DNA of 64,000 nt, taken from contig NZ_JADOTX010000001.1 of assembly GCF_015751765.1 (NCBI RefSeq), positions 7,006,001 to 7,070,000 on the forward strand. The letters are read 5' to 3'. The notes below the pieces were generated by a model. It made no database searches, was not told the DNA's origin, and saw only the letters and a program-made list of their open reading frames with translations. The DNA comes from Micromonospora ureilytica. Lineage in GTDB: Bacteria > Actinomycetota > Actinomycetes > Mycobacteriales > Micromonosporaceae. The first letter of the stretch is position 1. Each line of letters opens with the position of its first letter. A program made the translations under genes and the position numbers. Shown here one piece after another: positions 25,102-35,188 of this stretch.

Positions 25102-27503
25102 GCGGGTTCGCCGGAGCCGCCGACCCACCGCCGGTCGGCGTGGCGCAGCCCGAGCCGCCGGATCTGAGACTGGCGGGGCTCGCCGTGGCGGCCTGGCTCA
25201 CGGCGCTCGCCGGCCTGCACCTCGGCAGCAGCACCCTCCTGCTGGTGGCCGGCACGGCGGCCGGGCTGACGGCGCTTGGTGCTGTGCACCTGCTCGGCCG
25301 CCTCGGCCGTCCCCGACCCATGCTGCGGCGTTACGGGTGGGTCGCCGTGGCGGTCGGCCTCGGTGTGGTCTGCGGTGGTGCGGGCACCGCCGCCCAGCTC
25401 GCCGTTCGCGACGCGCCGCCGATCCGTGCCCTCGCTGAGCAACGAGCTCCGGTCACCGCCGACCTGGTCGTCCGGGACGACCCGCGCCCGATCCGGAGCG
25501 CCGGGCGGCTAGGCATGTTGCTGGTCTCGACCGAACTGGTTCGGCTCACCGGCCCGGATGGTCGGCGGATCCACGCGTCGGTGCGGCTGCTCGTCCTGGC
25601 CACCGACCCGGCCTGGCGGGGCCTGTTGCCCGGGCAGCGCCTCACCGCCGACGGCCGGCTCGGCGTACCGCACGGTGGCGACCTCACCGCGGCGGTGCTC
25701 AGCACCAACGGCCCACCGGAGCGGCACGGTGCGCCGTCCTGGGCGCAGCGCGCCGCCGGGACGCTGCGTACCGGCCTGCAACGCGCCTGCGCGCCGCTGC
25801 CCGACGACCCCGGTGGGCTGCTGCCCGGTCTGGTGGTGGGCGACACCAGCCGACTGCCACCCGCCGTCGAGGCGGAGTTCCAGGCCACCGGGATGACCCA
25901 TCTCAACGCGGTCTCCGGCTCCAACGTGGCGATCGTGGTGGGTGCGGTGTTGTTGCTGGCCCGGTGGTCGCGGGCCGGTCCGTGGCTCGCTGCCGGGCTG
26001 TGCGGGGTGGCGCTCGTGGGGTTCGTCATTCTGGTCCGTCCGTCGCCGAGCGTCGTACGAGCCGCCACGATGGGCGCGATCGGTCTCGCCGCGCTCGCCG
26101 CCGGTCGTCCCCGCGCGGCGTTGCCCGCGTTGGCCGCCGCCGTGACCGTGCTGGTGCTCGTCGACCCCGAGCTGGCCGGGGACCCGGGGTTCGCGCTCTC
26201 CGTGCTGGCCACCGGTGGCCTGCTGCTGCTCGCGCCACGCTGGCGGGACGGGTTGCGGCGGCGAGGCGTCCCGCCGGGGCTGGCCGAGGCGTTGGCCGTG
26301 CCGGCGGCCGCCCAACTTGCCTGCGGCCCGGTCGTCGCCGGGATCTCCGGCACGGTGAGCCTGGTGGCGGTGCCGGCCAATCTGCTGGCGGTGCCGGCCA
26401 TCGCGCCGGCGACCGTGCTGGGCGTGCTGGCGGCCATGATGTCGCCGATCTGGCCGGCCGGTGCCGAGTTCGTCGCGTGGCTGGCGAGTTGGCCGGCCTG
26501 GTGGCTGGTGATCATCGCCCGGCAGGGTGCTCGACTGCCGGGCGGCACCCTGCCGTGGCCGGGCGGGGTGCCCGGTGCCCTCCTGCTGACCGGGCTGACC
26601 GTTGCGCTGCTGATCGCGGTGCGCCGGCCACTCGTACGCCGGCTGGTGGCGGTTGTCGGTGTCGCCGCCGCGCTGGGTGCCCTGCCGGTTCGGCTGATGG
26701 CCGCCGGTTGGCCGCCCGCCGGCTGGGTGGTGGTGGCCTGCGAGGTGGGCCAGGGCGACGCCCTGGTGCTCCCGGTCGACCCCGGCCGGGCCGTGGTGGT
26801 GGACGCCGGGCCGGAACCGGGTGCGGTGGACGGTTGCCTGCGTCGGCTCGGCGTACGGGAGGTGCCCCTGCTGGTGATCAGCCACTTCCACGCCGACCAC
26901 GTGGGCGGGGTCGCCGGGGTGTTCCGGGGGCGGCGGGTGGGTGCCGTGCTGATGCCTTCGTCGACCGACCCGGAGAGCGGCCGGGACCAGGTCCGGGCGG
27001 CGGCCGCCGGCGGGCGGGCAGCGCTGCTGACCACGGTGGCCGGCGCTCGCCATCCCGTGGGCGGGGTCGACCTGTTGGTGCTCGGCCCGCCGTACCCGCT
27101 GGCCGGGACCAGGTCCGACCCCAACAACAACTCGCTGGTGCTGCGCGCCACGGTGGCCGGGGTGCGGATCCTGCTGGCCGGCGACGCGGAAACCGAGGAG
27201 CAGCACGCGATGGTGACGCGGGCGGCGCCCGGCCAGCTACGGGCGGACGTGCTGAAAATCGCTCATCACGGGTCGGCGTACCAGGACCCGGGCTTCCTCG
27301 ACGCGGTGCGGCCGACGGTGGCGCTCGTGCCGGTGGGCACGGGCAACACCTACGGGCACCCGAGTCCGGGGTTGCTTGCCCGACTGAGCAGAGGCGGCGT
27401 GCGGGTGCTGCGTACCGACACGGACGGCGATGTGGCGGCGGTCCGAACGGGCGACGGCCTGGCGGTGGCCCGGCGAGGTGTGCCCGCAGGCCGACAACCC
27501 TGA
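25098..27503 (+). CDS. comEC: ComEC/Rec2 DNA-uptake channel protein
   Basis: An 801-residue polytopic protein. In order: an N-terminal membrane pair and a DUF4131-type soluble domain (about 90-220), the Competence domain with around eight membrane helices (about 260-530; GMTHLNAVSGSNVAIVVGAV is its signature) and a C-terminal metallo-beta-lactamase domain (about 550-795) with the metal motif ISHFHADHVGG and later KIAHHGS. In transformable bacteria it conducts single-stranded DNA across the membrane. GTG 25098 overlaps the comEA stop. Natural transformation of the host is not shown by this alone. Confidence 0.94.
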   Translation: MSGFAGAADPPPVGVAQPEPPDLRLAGLAVAAWLTALAGLHLGSSTLLLVAGTAAGLTALGAVHLLGRLGRPRPMLRRYGWVAVAVGLGVVCGGAGTAAQLAVRDAPPIRALAEQRAPVTADLVVRDDPRPIRSAGRLGMLLVSTELVRLTGPDGRRIHASVRLLVLATDPAWRGLLPGQRLTADGRLGVPHGGDLTAAVLSTNGPPERHGAPSWAQRAAGTLRTGLQRACAPLPDDPGGLLPGLVVGDTSRLPPAVEAEFQATGMTHLNAVSGSNVAIVVGAVLLLARWSRAGPWLAAGLCGVALVGFVILVRPSPSVVRAATMGAIGLAALAAGRPRAALPALAAAVTVLVLVDPELAGDPGFALSVLATGGLLLLAPRWRDGLRRRGVPPGLAEALAVPAAAQLACGPVVAGISGTVSLVAVPANLLAVPAIAPATVLGVLAAMMSPIWPAGAEFVAWLASWPAWWLVIIARQGARLPGGTLPWPGGVPGALLLTGLTVALLIAVRRPLVRRLVAVVGVAAALGALPVRLMAAGWPPAGWVVVACEVGQGDALVLPVDPGRAVVVDAGPEPGAVDGCLRRLGVREVPLLVISHFHADHVGGVAGVFRGRRVGAVLMPSSTDPESGRDQVRAAAAGGRAALLTTVAGARHPVGGVDLLVLGPPYPLAGTRSDPNNNSLVLRATVAGVRILLAGDAETEEQHAMVTRAAPGQLRADVLKIAHHGSAYQDPGFLDAVRPTVALVPVGTGNTYGHPSPGLLARLSRGGVRVLRTDTDGDVAAVRTGDGLAVARRGVPAGRQP

Positions 27504-27646
27504 TCAAGGCGGCGGGCGGTCCATTGAGCGGGTGACTTGCGGATTAAACGGGTAATTGAGCCGGATGTCTGGATTTGCGCTGTGTGCGGGCTGCGCCGAT
27601 CAAGCAGCGAATGAGCAGGCACGATCCCGCCGCAGGCCGTGCGAAT

Positions 27647-28627
27647 ATGGGCGACGTGACCCCCGCCAGCCTCGCCCCCATTCTGCTCGTCCTCGGTGAC
27701 GAGGAACTGCTCGCCACGCGCGCGGTCACCGAAGCTGTCGCGAAGGTTCGCAGCGTCGACGCCGAGGTGGACGTCCGCGAGTACCAGGCCAGTGCGCTCA
27801 CCGTCGGCGAGATCGCCGAGATGCTCAGCCCTTCGCTGTTCGGCGGACGGCGGCTGCTGGTCCTGCGTTCCGGCCAGGACGCCCGCAAGGATCTGGTCGC
27901 CGCGCTGTTGGCGTACGCGAAGAACCCCGACCCGGACGTCCAACTGCTGGTGCTGCACCTGGGCGGTGCGAAAGGCAAGGCGTTCGCCGACGGTCTGCGG
28001 GCGGCCGGCGCGACGGTGGTCCCGGCCGGCAAGCTCAAGGGGCACCGCGACCGGGTGACCTTCGTCCGCGACGAGATCCGCCGGGCCGGCGGAAAGTGCA
28101 CCGACGACGCCGCCGAAGCGCTCATCGCCGCGGTCGGCAACGACCTGCGCGAGCTGGCCGCCGCCTGCTCCCAACTGATCGCCGACACTGACGGGCGGAT
28201 CAGCGCCGAGACGGTCTCCCGTTACTACCGGGGCCGGGTCGAGGTGACCGGCTTCACGGTGGCCGACGCCACAATGGTCGGCGACGTGCCGGCGGCGCTT
28301 GAGGCACTGCGCTGGGCCCTGCATGTCGGGGTCGACCCGGTGCCCATCGCCGACGCCCTGGCCGACGGCGTGCGCACGGTGGCCCGGGTGGCATCGGCCG
28401 GGCGAGGTAATGCGTACCAGCTCGCCAGCAGCCTCGGAATGCCCGCCTGGAAGATCGAACGGGCGCAGCGGCAGGCGCGGGGCTGGACGCCGGAGGGCCT
28501 GGTCCGGGCGATGCAGGTCGCCGCCGAGTGCAACGCGGCCGTCAAGGGCGGCTCCGACGACCGGGCGTACGCCCTGGAACGTGCGGTCTTCTCCGTCGCG
28601 GCGGCCCGGCAGGGCAGCACCAGGTGA
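27647..28627 (+). CDS. holA: DNA polymerase III delta subunit
   Basis: A 326-residue clamp-loader delta subunit: APILLVLGDEELLATRAV at the start, FGGRRLLVLRSG, the AAA+-like lid and a C-terminal helical collar (AYQLASSLGMPAWKIERAQRQ). It lacks an ATP-binding loop, as expected for delta. ATG 27647 is used; no good ribosome site is present upstream, and an earlier ATG at 27611 cannot be excluded. Neighbouring rpsT and lepA are its usual companions. Confidence 0.94.
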   Translation: MGDVTPASLAPILLVLGDEELLATRAVTEAVAKVRSVDAEVDVREYQASALTVGEIAEMLSPSLFGGRRLLVLRSGQDARKDLVAALLAYAKNPDPDVQLLVLHLGGAKGKAFADGLRAAGATVVPAGKLKGHRDRVTFVRDEIRRAGGKCTDDAAEALIAAVGNDLRELAAACSQLIADTDGRISAETVSRYYRGRVEVTGFTVADATMVGDVPAALEALRWALHVGVDPVPIADALADGVRTVARVASAGRGNAYQLASSLGMPAWKIERAQRQARGWTPEGLVRAMQVAAECNAAVKGGSDDRAYALERAVFSVAAARQGSTR

Positions 28628-29061
28628 CGAGGGCGAACCGCCCAGTGTGGGCAACCATTGGAGTGGACGAGGAGCGCTACCGGCCGCTCTACGCCCGGCT
28701 GCTCGGCCTGCGGTTCGTCAACCCCGGCGGGGTGCTGTGCTTCCTCTTCTTCGAGGGCGCCATCGCCCTGGCGGTGCTGCTCGCCCTCGCCGAGTTGGTC
28801 AGCTGGTGGGCGGTGCTGGTGTTGCCGGTCGTGGTGGCGGCCATGGTCAAACTCAACGACATGGTGGCCGCGGTCGTTGTCCGTTCCGCCGCGCTCGTGC
28901 CCGAGCAGGAACGGGACCGGTTTCGCCGGCAGATGGAGCCGGCGGTCGGGCGAGCGCAGGTGGAGTGGATCCTGCACAGCGTGCCCGGCGTCGTCGTGGC
29001 GACGGACACATCGCCCCCGCACACCGACGCGCCGACGCGCCCACCGACGCACTCGTCGTAG
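28624..29061 (+). CDS. Small two-helix membrane protein
   Basis: A 145-residue protein overlapping the holA stop by 4 nt (GTGA). It has two hydrophobic helices with a short turn (about 34-55 and 57-77, VLCFLFFEGAIALAVLLAL; WWAVLVLPVVVAAMV), a helical cytoplasmic part (PEQERDRFRRQMEPAVGRAQVE) and a Pro/Thr-rich end. I recognise no family with certainty. Its stop codon TAG forms part of the left arm of the GATCTTG-type repeat. Confidence 0.7.
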   Translation: MTRANRPVWATIGVDEERYRPLYARLLGLRFVNPGGVLCFLFFEGAIALAVLLALAELVSWWAVLVLPVVVAAMVKLNDMVAAVVVRSAALVPEQERDRFRRQMEPAVGRAQVEWILHSVPGVVVATDTSPPHTDAPTRPPTHSS

Positions 29062-29109
29062 ATCTTGGAGCGGAACGGCCCCTCTTGGGGCACTTTCCTT
29101 CCAAGATCT
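29060..29109. repeat. GATCTTG-type inverted repeat, copy 2
   Basis: AGATCTTGGA (29060-29069) and TCCAAGATCT (29100-29109) are the outer perfect arms; inside, ACGGCCCC and GGGGCA pair round a TCTT loop, with mismatches between. It overlaps the TAG stop of the upstream gene and probably ends its transcription. The same design recurs at 50847. Confidence 0.8.
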
Positions 29110-29175
29110 CAAGGCGGGCGCTCAAGGCGGGCATGCTGCTCTGAGGGCTTGGACGGCCGGCCGCTGGGCACACGG

Positions 29176-29201
29176 AAGCCCCGGGCCTGGGCCCGGGGCT
29201 T
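29176..29201 (-). terminator. Terminator of rpsT
   Basis: AAGCCCCGGGCC (29176-29187) pairs perfectly with GGCCCGGGGCTT (29190-29201). A weaker stem (GTCTGAC/GTCAGAC) sits between it and the rpsT stop codon. Confidence 0.75.
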
Positions 29202-29227
29202 TCCGAATCAGTCTGACGGTGAAGTCG

Positions 29228-29494
29228 TCAGACGGAGAGCGACACCACGCGCTTTGCGATCGCGGACTTGCGGTTCGCGGCCTGGTTGGAGTGGATCACG
29301 CCCTTGCTGACGGCCTTGTCCAGCTTGCGCGAGGCGTCCAGCATGAGCGCGGTCGCCTTCTCGACGTCACCGGCCTCGGCAGCCTCGTGGAACTTCCGGA
29401 CGGCGGTCTTCAGCGACGACTTGACCGACTTGTTGCGCAGCCGGGCCTTCTCGTTCTGCCGGTTGCGCTTGATCTGGGACTTGATGTTCGCCAC
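29228..29494 (-). CDS. rpsT: 30S ribosomal protein S20
   Basis: An 88-residue S20: [21 protein letters not shown] at the start, [11 protein letters not shown] in the middle and [19 protein letters not shown] at the end, all normal. It is encoded opposite to holA and lepA, the usual actinobacterial arrangement. The start codon at 29494 is followed by a short AT-rich leader region to about 29540. Confidence 0.98.
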   Translation of the reverse strand: MANIKSQIKRNRQNEKARLRNKSVKSSLKTAVRKFHEAAEAGDVEKATALMLDASRKLDKAVSKGVIHSNQAANRKSAIAKRVVSLSV

Positions 29495-29700
29495 GCGACA
29501 GCCTCGTCTTGATAGCTCGGGTTGGTCAGCTTATTGCGCGTGATGACGAACATGCGTCATCGCTGCGCGAAGAGCCAGGTTACCAGGTCGCCCGGGACGA
29601 GCCAAAACGGCTCGGCCTTCGCGCGGACGGACCCGGCCCGTCGGGGACCAGGTTACGCCCTCGACCAGGGCAGCGGCTCACCCGCCAGCCCGGGCGGCAG

Positions 29701-29763
29701 CCCGGCTCGCGTCCCCGCCAGCCCGGCTCGCATCCCCGCCAGCCCGGTCCGCTTCACCGCCAG
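29701..29763. repeat. Three imperfect 21-bp tandem repeats
   Basis: Units at 29701, 29722 and 29743 share CCCGG...CGC..C.CCGCCAG; the first two differ at one base. They lie at and just beyond the 3' end of the leftward kinase gene. They could be a replication-slippage product of the GCCAGCCCGG-rich sequence. Confidence 0.6.
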
Positions 29764-30740
29764 CCCTGGCGGCGGGCCAGCCAGTCGAGCGACTGCTCGC
29801 CGCTCCATCGCTGATGGGCGGGCAGGTGCGGCGAGGCCGTCGGTGGTGCCGCCGCAGCGCCGGTCAGGTAGTAGCCGGCCAACGCGGCCAGGGTCGCGTC
29901 CAGGGCGTCCGGGGGCGCGCCGGCGGTGGCCGGGTGCGCGGCGAAGAGACGGTCCGCGTCCAACCCGCTGGCGTACGCGGTGAGCAGCAGGCCGGCCACG
30001 TCGAACCAGGCCGGCCCGGAGCAGACCCAGGTCCAGTCGCAGAACCAGGCTCGGCCGTCCGCGCCGATCAGCACGTTGTCGACCCGCAGATCGCCGTGGA
30101 TCAGGCCGGTCGCCCCGTCGGCGTACCGGGGGAGGAGGGACTCCAACTCCACCAGCTCGGGCAGCCGGCCCAGGAGTGGCGCGGGCAGTGGCGGGCTCGG
30201 CTCACGACCGGCGGCGACCTCTTCCCACCAGAGGATGTCCGACCTGGCCAGGTCGGCCAGGCGCGGCAGGCCGAGCGCGGTCAACTCGGCCGGCGGGTCG
30301 GCCAGGGCGGCGGCGACCTGCGCGTACCCGGCGAGGGTGGCGTCCAACTCGGCGGGCGCCCAGGGCAGGCGCGGGGTGTGCCCGTCGACGGCGTCGGTAC
30401 ACAGCACGAACCAGCCGGCCGCGGAGAGGGTCCACCGGGGGGGCGGCGCCGGCAGGTCCGCCGGCAGCCGGTCGAGGATCGCGGCCTCTCGGGCGTACCA
30501 GTTGACCAGATGCGGTTGCTCGGCGGCGGGTGCGGCCTTGACGAAGGCCCGACCACCGTCGGCGGTGTCGAGCACGGCGGCGAAGCCGCGGGTGAAGCCC
30601 GCGCCCGCGACCCGGGCGGTGACCACCGGCGCGCCCAGCCGTTCGGCGACCGCGGCCCGCAGTGCCGCCGGTAAGGCCGGCCACGACGGGCGCAGGGCGC
30701 TCGCGTGGTACGGCACCGGCGGCAGCAGGGGAGGGGACAT
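29754..30740 (-). CDS. APH-fold phosphotransferase family protein
   Basis: A 328-residue protein of the aminoglycoside phosphotransferase superfamily. The Brenner motif is LIHGDLRVDNVLIG with the catalytic Asp, and the metal-binding Asp is in WFCDWTWV, which stands where kinases have DFG. The N-terminal lobe has AFVKAAP with the ATP-binding Lys. ATG 30740 starts MSPPLLPPVP. Most chromosomal members of this family act on small metabolites, not antibiotics, so resistance should not be assumed. It is divergent from the DUF4240 gene with a 61-bp gap. Confidence 0.85.
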   Translation of the reverse strand: MSPPLLPPVPYHASALRPSWPALPAALRAAVAERLGAPVVTARVAGAGFTRGFAAVLDTADGGRAFVKAAPAAEQPHLVNWYAREAAILDRLPADLPAPPPRWTLSAAGWFVLCTDAVDGHTPRLPWAPAELDATLAGYAQVAAALADPPAELTALGLPRLADLARSDILWWEEVAAGREPSPPLPAPLLGRLPELVELESLLPRYADGATGLIHGDLRVDNVLIGADGRAWFCDWTWVCSGPAWFDVAGLLLTAYASGLDADRLFAAHPATAGAPPDALDATLAALAGYYLTGAAAAPPTASPHLPAHQRWSGEQSLDWLARRQGWR

Positions 30741-30801
30741 GCCACCATGCTGCCCCGGGGTACGTGCGCGACGCACGGCGACACTGCCAGACTGCCAAGC
30801 C

Positions 30802-31338
30802 ATGAGGACCGAGGACTTCTGGCAGTTGATCGACGAGGCGCGGGCCGGCGGCGGCGGTGAGCCCGGCCCGGTCGCGGCGCGGGCCGTCGCGCTGCTCGCC
30901 GAGCGCGACCCGGAGGACATCATCGGGTACGCGCGGCACCAGACACGGGTGCTGGCCGCCTCGCACAAGGCGGATCTCTGGGGCGCGGCGTACCTGATCA
31001 ACGGTGGTGCCTCGGCCGACGGCTTCGAACACTTCCGGGGCTGGCTGATGACCCAGGGTCGTGCCGTCTTCGCCCGCGCGGTCGCCGAACCGGACTCGCT
31101 GGCCGAATTGCCCCAGGTGCGGGCGGCCTCGCTCAGCGGCGAGGAGTTCTCCGCCGAGCAGATGCTCTCGGTGCCCTGGGACGCGTACCGCAAGGCCACC
31201 GCGAGCGAACTGCCGGCGGACCGCGACCCGGTGCGGACACCGGACCTCAACGACTTCTGGGACTTCGACGACGAGGACGAGGCGCGTCGGCGGCTGCCCC
31301 GGCTGGCCGCGCTCTTCGTTGAGCCGCCGCTGGAGTGA
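30802..31338 (+). CDS. DUF4240 domain protein
   Basis: A 178-residue protein with the DUF4240 layout: MRTEDFWQLIDEARAGG at the start, LWGAAYLINGGASADGFEHFRGWLM in the middle and YRKATASELP near the end; the C-terminal DFWDFDDEDEARRRLP is acidic. The family is uncharacterised. It is a soluble, cytoplasmic-looking protein lying between the kinase and lepA. Confidence 0.88.
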   Translation: MRTEDFWQLIDEARAGGGGEPGPVAARAVALLAERDPEDIIGYARHQTRVLAASHKADLWGAAYLINGGASADGFEHFRGWLMTQGRAVFARAVAEPDSLAELPQVRAASLSGEEFSAEQMLSVPWDAYRKATASELPADRDPVRTPDLNDFWDFDDEDEARRRLPRLAALFVEPPLE

Positions 31339-31454
31339 GGGGTTCTCGGGTCGATCCATCGCCCGCGCAGCGGACCTACCCCGGCGGCGTGGGAACATAG
31401 AGGGGGTCGGCGGCGCGCCGGCCTGTTCACGTCAGCCGACCAGAACGGACCGCT

Positions 31455-33332
<1,878 letters not shown>

Positions 33333-33346
33333 GTCGCGACGCCGTA

Positions 33347-33377
33347 CGCGCCCGGGTGCCACACGCACCCGGGCGCG
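33347..33377 (+). terminator. Terminator of lepA
   Basis: Perfect 13-bp arms CGCGCCCGGGTGC (33347-33359) and GCACCCGGGCGCG (33365-33377) with a CACAC loop, 15 nt after the stop codon. From here to about 33610 I see no gene, only a short AT-rich patch near 33480. Confidence 0.8.
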
Positions 33378-33611
33378 TCGCGTTTCCGGTGTGCCCGCCT
33401 GTCCCGCGTGCTCGCCCGCCCTGGCCTCTGTCGGGCCCGCCGTTACTGCCGGCCGGGCGCGAGTGTGACCGCCGGGTGCGGAAATTTTTCTGTCGCTGTC
33501 GTGGGGTCGGCCGGTCGACGACATGGGCTTCTACCTGTGTGGACGCACCCACGTGCCAACCGACGCACCCCGAAAACATTGACGACTGACGTTGTCCTTA
33601 GCGGTGAGTCG

Positions 33612-33637
33612 GTTTGGGCTTTCGGTGGGTCGGGCAC
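33612..33637 (+). promoter_or_regulatory. Candidate stress-type promoter, glsB copy 1
   Basis: GTTT (33612-33615), 16 bp, then GGGCAC (33632-33637) resembles the GTTT-N14-16-GGGTA pattern of actinobacterial sigma-B/sigma-H-type promoters. The same elements with the same spacing recur before copy 2. A CACAC-ATC-GTGTG stem (33660-33672) lies in the leader. Confidence 0.35.
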
Positions 33638-33700
33638 TTAGCCGTCACGACAGGAAGCGCACACATCGTGTGTCAGACATTCTTTTGAAGGAGGGCGACC

Positions 33701-33985
33701 GTGGAGTTCACCGTGTGGGGCATCATCACTGCGATCGTTGTTGGTCTCATCGTCGGCGCGCTCGGCCGTCTGGTCGTCCCGGGCCGGCAGAACATGCCGA
33801 TCTGGCTGCACATGCTGATCGGTATTGGCGCGGCCCTGCTGGGCACCGTCCTGGCGCGGGCCATCGGCATCGCGACCGAGACGAGCGGCATCGACTGGGG
33901 CGAGCTGCTGGTGCAGGTCGTGGTGGCCGCGATCGCTGTCGCACTGGTTGCCGGTGTGGGTGGCCGCCGCCGCGTGACCCGGTAA
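33701..33985 (+). CDS. GlsB/YeaQ/YmgE family membrane protein, copy 1
   Basis: A 94-residue protein with three membrane helices (WGIITAIVVGLIVGAL; LHMLIGIGAALLGTVLA; LLVQVVVAAIAVALVAG) and the family motif GRLVVPGRQNMP between the first two. These are small transglycosylase-associated or stress-response membrane proteins of unknown mechanism. GTG 33701 follows AAGGAGGG. Only about seven residues differ from copy 2 at 34653, and the upstream leader is also shared, so the two arose by a recent tandem duplication. Confidence 0.9.
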   Translation: MEFTVWGIITAIVVGLIVGALGRLVVPGRQNMPIWLHMLIGIGAALLGTVLARAIGIATETSGIDWGELLVQVVVAAIAVALVAGVGGRRRVTR

Positions 33986-34020
33986 CACCACAGCATCAGC
34001 CGTACCACCGCGACACCTCG

Positions 34021-34052
34021 ATGGGCGCCCGACCGACAGGTCGGGCGCCCAT
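34021..34052 (+). terminator. Terminator of glsB copy 1
   Basis: Perfect 14-bp arms ATGGGCGCCCGACC (34021-34034) and its complement (34039-34052) with a GACA loop, 35 nt after the stop codon. Confidence 0.8.
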
Positions 34053-34306
34053 CGGCGTTCCACCCCGCCGCCCACGGTCGTCACCGGTTCTGTCCACCGC
34101 GACGGCCTCTCGTCCGACGTCTCCGGCGTGCGGCTCGAGGTCTGTGGGCGAGCCCGCCGGAGGTCTGCGGCGCCCTGTCGAGCGTCCCCGATGGGCTGGA
34201 TCGCGGTGATCGGCTCGATTGCGGTGACGTCGAGGCGTCCTGGGTGGATGTACCGCCGTGCAGCAGTGCCATCACCCCCGGCAAGTCCATCTCGCAGCCG
34301 CGTGTC

Positions 34307-34361
34307 GAGAGATCTTGGACAGTTTCCGTTCCACGGGAACGGAAACTGTCCAAGATCTCTC
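34307..34361. repeat. GATCTTG-type inverted repeat, copy 3, perfect hairpin
   Basis: Two perfect 26-bp arms (34307-34332 and 34336-34361) with a loop of only 3 nt (ACG). The outer part is GAGAGATCTTGGACAG; the inner part is TTTCCGTTCC. It is the most perfect member of the GATCTTG family and, unlike the other copies, is not at a gene end: the nearest genes are 320 bp upstream and 290 bp downstream. Confidence 0.9.
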
Positions 34362-34565
34362 GGTCCGCTCCGGTTGGACGACGTCATCCGGCTCCGCGGG
34401 ATGCGGCGGCCTCAACGACCTTTTGTTGAACGCGGCCCGGTGGCCCGGTGGCCCAGGTGTCCGGCGGCCCGGGGTGTCCGGGGCGGGTGGACCGACGGTC
34501 GGATGGGGCCTGCGGTGGTACGTGTTCCTGTCGGCCAAGTCGTGATCGTTTCGTGAGTGAAGTCG

Positions 34566-34591
34566 GTTTGGAATTTAGGTGGGTCGGGCAA
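34566..34591 (+). promoter_or_regulatory. Candidate stress-type promoter, glsB copy 2
   Basis: GTTT (34566-34569), 16 bp, then GGGCAA (34586-34591), the same arrangement as before copy 1. The leader stem is CACACG-AAC-CGTGTG (34612-34626), one base pair longer than in copy 1, so the stem is maintained while its bases differ. Confidence 0.35.
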
Positions 34592-34652
34592 TTAACGGTC
34601 ACGACAGGAAGCACACGAACCGTGTGTCAGACATTCTTGAAGGAGGGTGGCC

Positions 34653-34937
34653 GTGGAGCTCACCGTGTGGGGCATCATCACTGCGATCGTTGTTGGTCTC
34701 ATCGTCGGCGCGCTCGGCCGCCTGGTCGTCCCGGGCCGGCAGAACATGCCGATCTGGCTGCACCTGCTGATCGGTGTCGGCGCTGCGCTGCTGGGCACGA
34801 TCCTGGCGCGGGCCATCGGCATCGCGACCGAGACGAACGGTGTCGACTGGGGCGAGCTGCTGGTGCAGGTCGTGGTGGCCGCGATCGCTGTCGCGCTGGT
34901 GGCCGGTGTGGGTGGCCGCCGCCGCGTCACCCGATAA
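34653..34937 (+). CDS. GlsB/YeaQ/YmgE family membrane protein, copy 2
   Basis: A 94-residue paralogue of the 33701 protein with the same three membrane helices and GRLVVPGRQNMP motif. The differences are conservative (for example LHLLIGV for LHMLIGI, TNGVDW for TSGIDW). GTG 34653 was chosen by alignment with copy 1; a second GTG two codons upstream is possible. It is followed by its own intrinsic terminator, so each copy is an independent unit. Confidence 0.9.
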   Translation: MELTVWGIITAIVVGLIVGALGRLVVPGRQNMPIWLHLLIGVGAALLGTILARAIGIATETNGVDWGELLVQVVVAAIAVALVAGVGGRRRVTR

Positions 34938-34989
34938 CGACCCGGCATCATCTGACGACACAGCACTACTTGTAGGACTGCACGACTGG

Positions 34990-35022
34990 AAAGAGCGCCC
35001 GGCCGAGAGCCGGGCGCTCTTT
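34990..35022 (+). terminator. Intrinsic terminator of glsB copy 2
   Basis: Perfect 14-bp arms AAAGAGCGCCCGGC (34990-35003) and GCCGGGCGCTCTTT (35009-35022) with a CGAGA loop. The A/T ends of the arms supply short A- and T-runs. Confidence 0.85.
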
Positions 35023-35188
35023 CGTGCTGAAGTGCCCGGCTTTGGCCCGATGCTGGAGCGCCTGTCGTCGGGCCCCTGCGGTACGGTCGCCAGGCTTCGG
35101 CCAGTCCCGCCCACTGTCGTAAAGGAATTCTCCGTACTAGGGTGCGGCGGAGAAGGTTAGTTCCAGGCGGCGCGAGGGGAGAAGTGGC

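Larger units (their letters stand above)
33986..34565. other. Gene-free spacer between the glsB copies
   Basis: About 580 bp without a convincing gene on either strand. It contains the glsB terminator (34021-34052), a partial direct repeat (GATCGCGGTGATCGGC and GATTGCGGTGACG near 34199-34232) and the perfect long hairpin at 34307-34361. Nothing else is recognised. Confidence 0.6.

Noticed and set aside
29754..30740. Aminoglycoside resistance gene
   Set aside because: It has the superfamily motifs only; nothing marks it as one of the known resistance enzymes.
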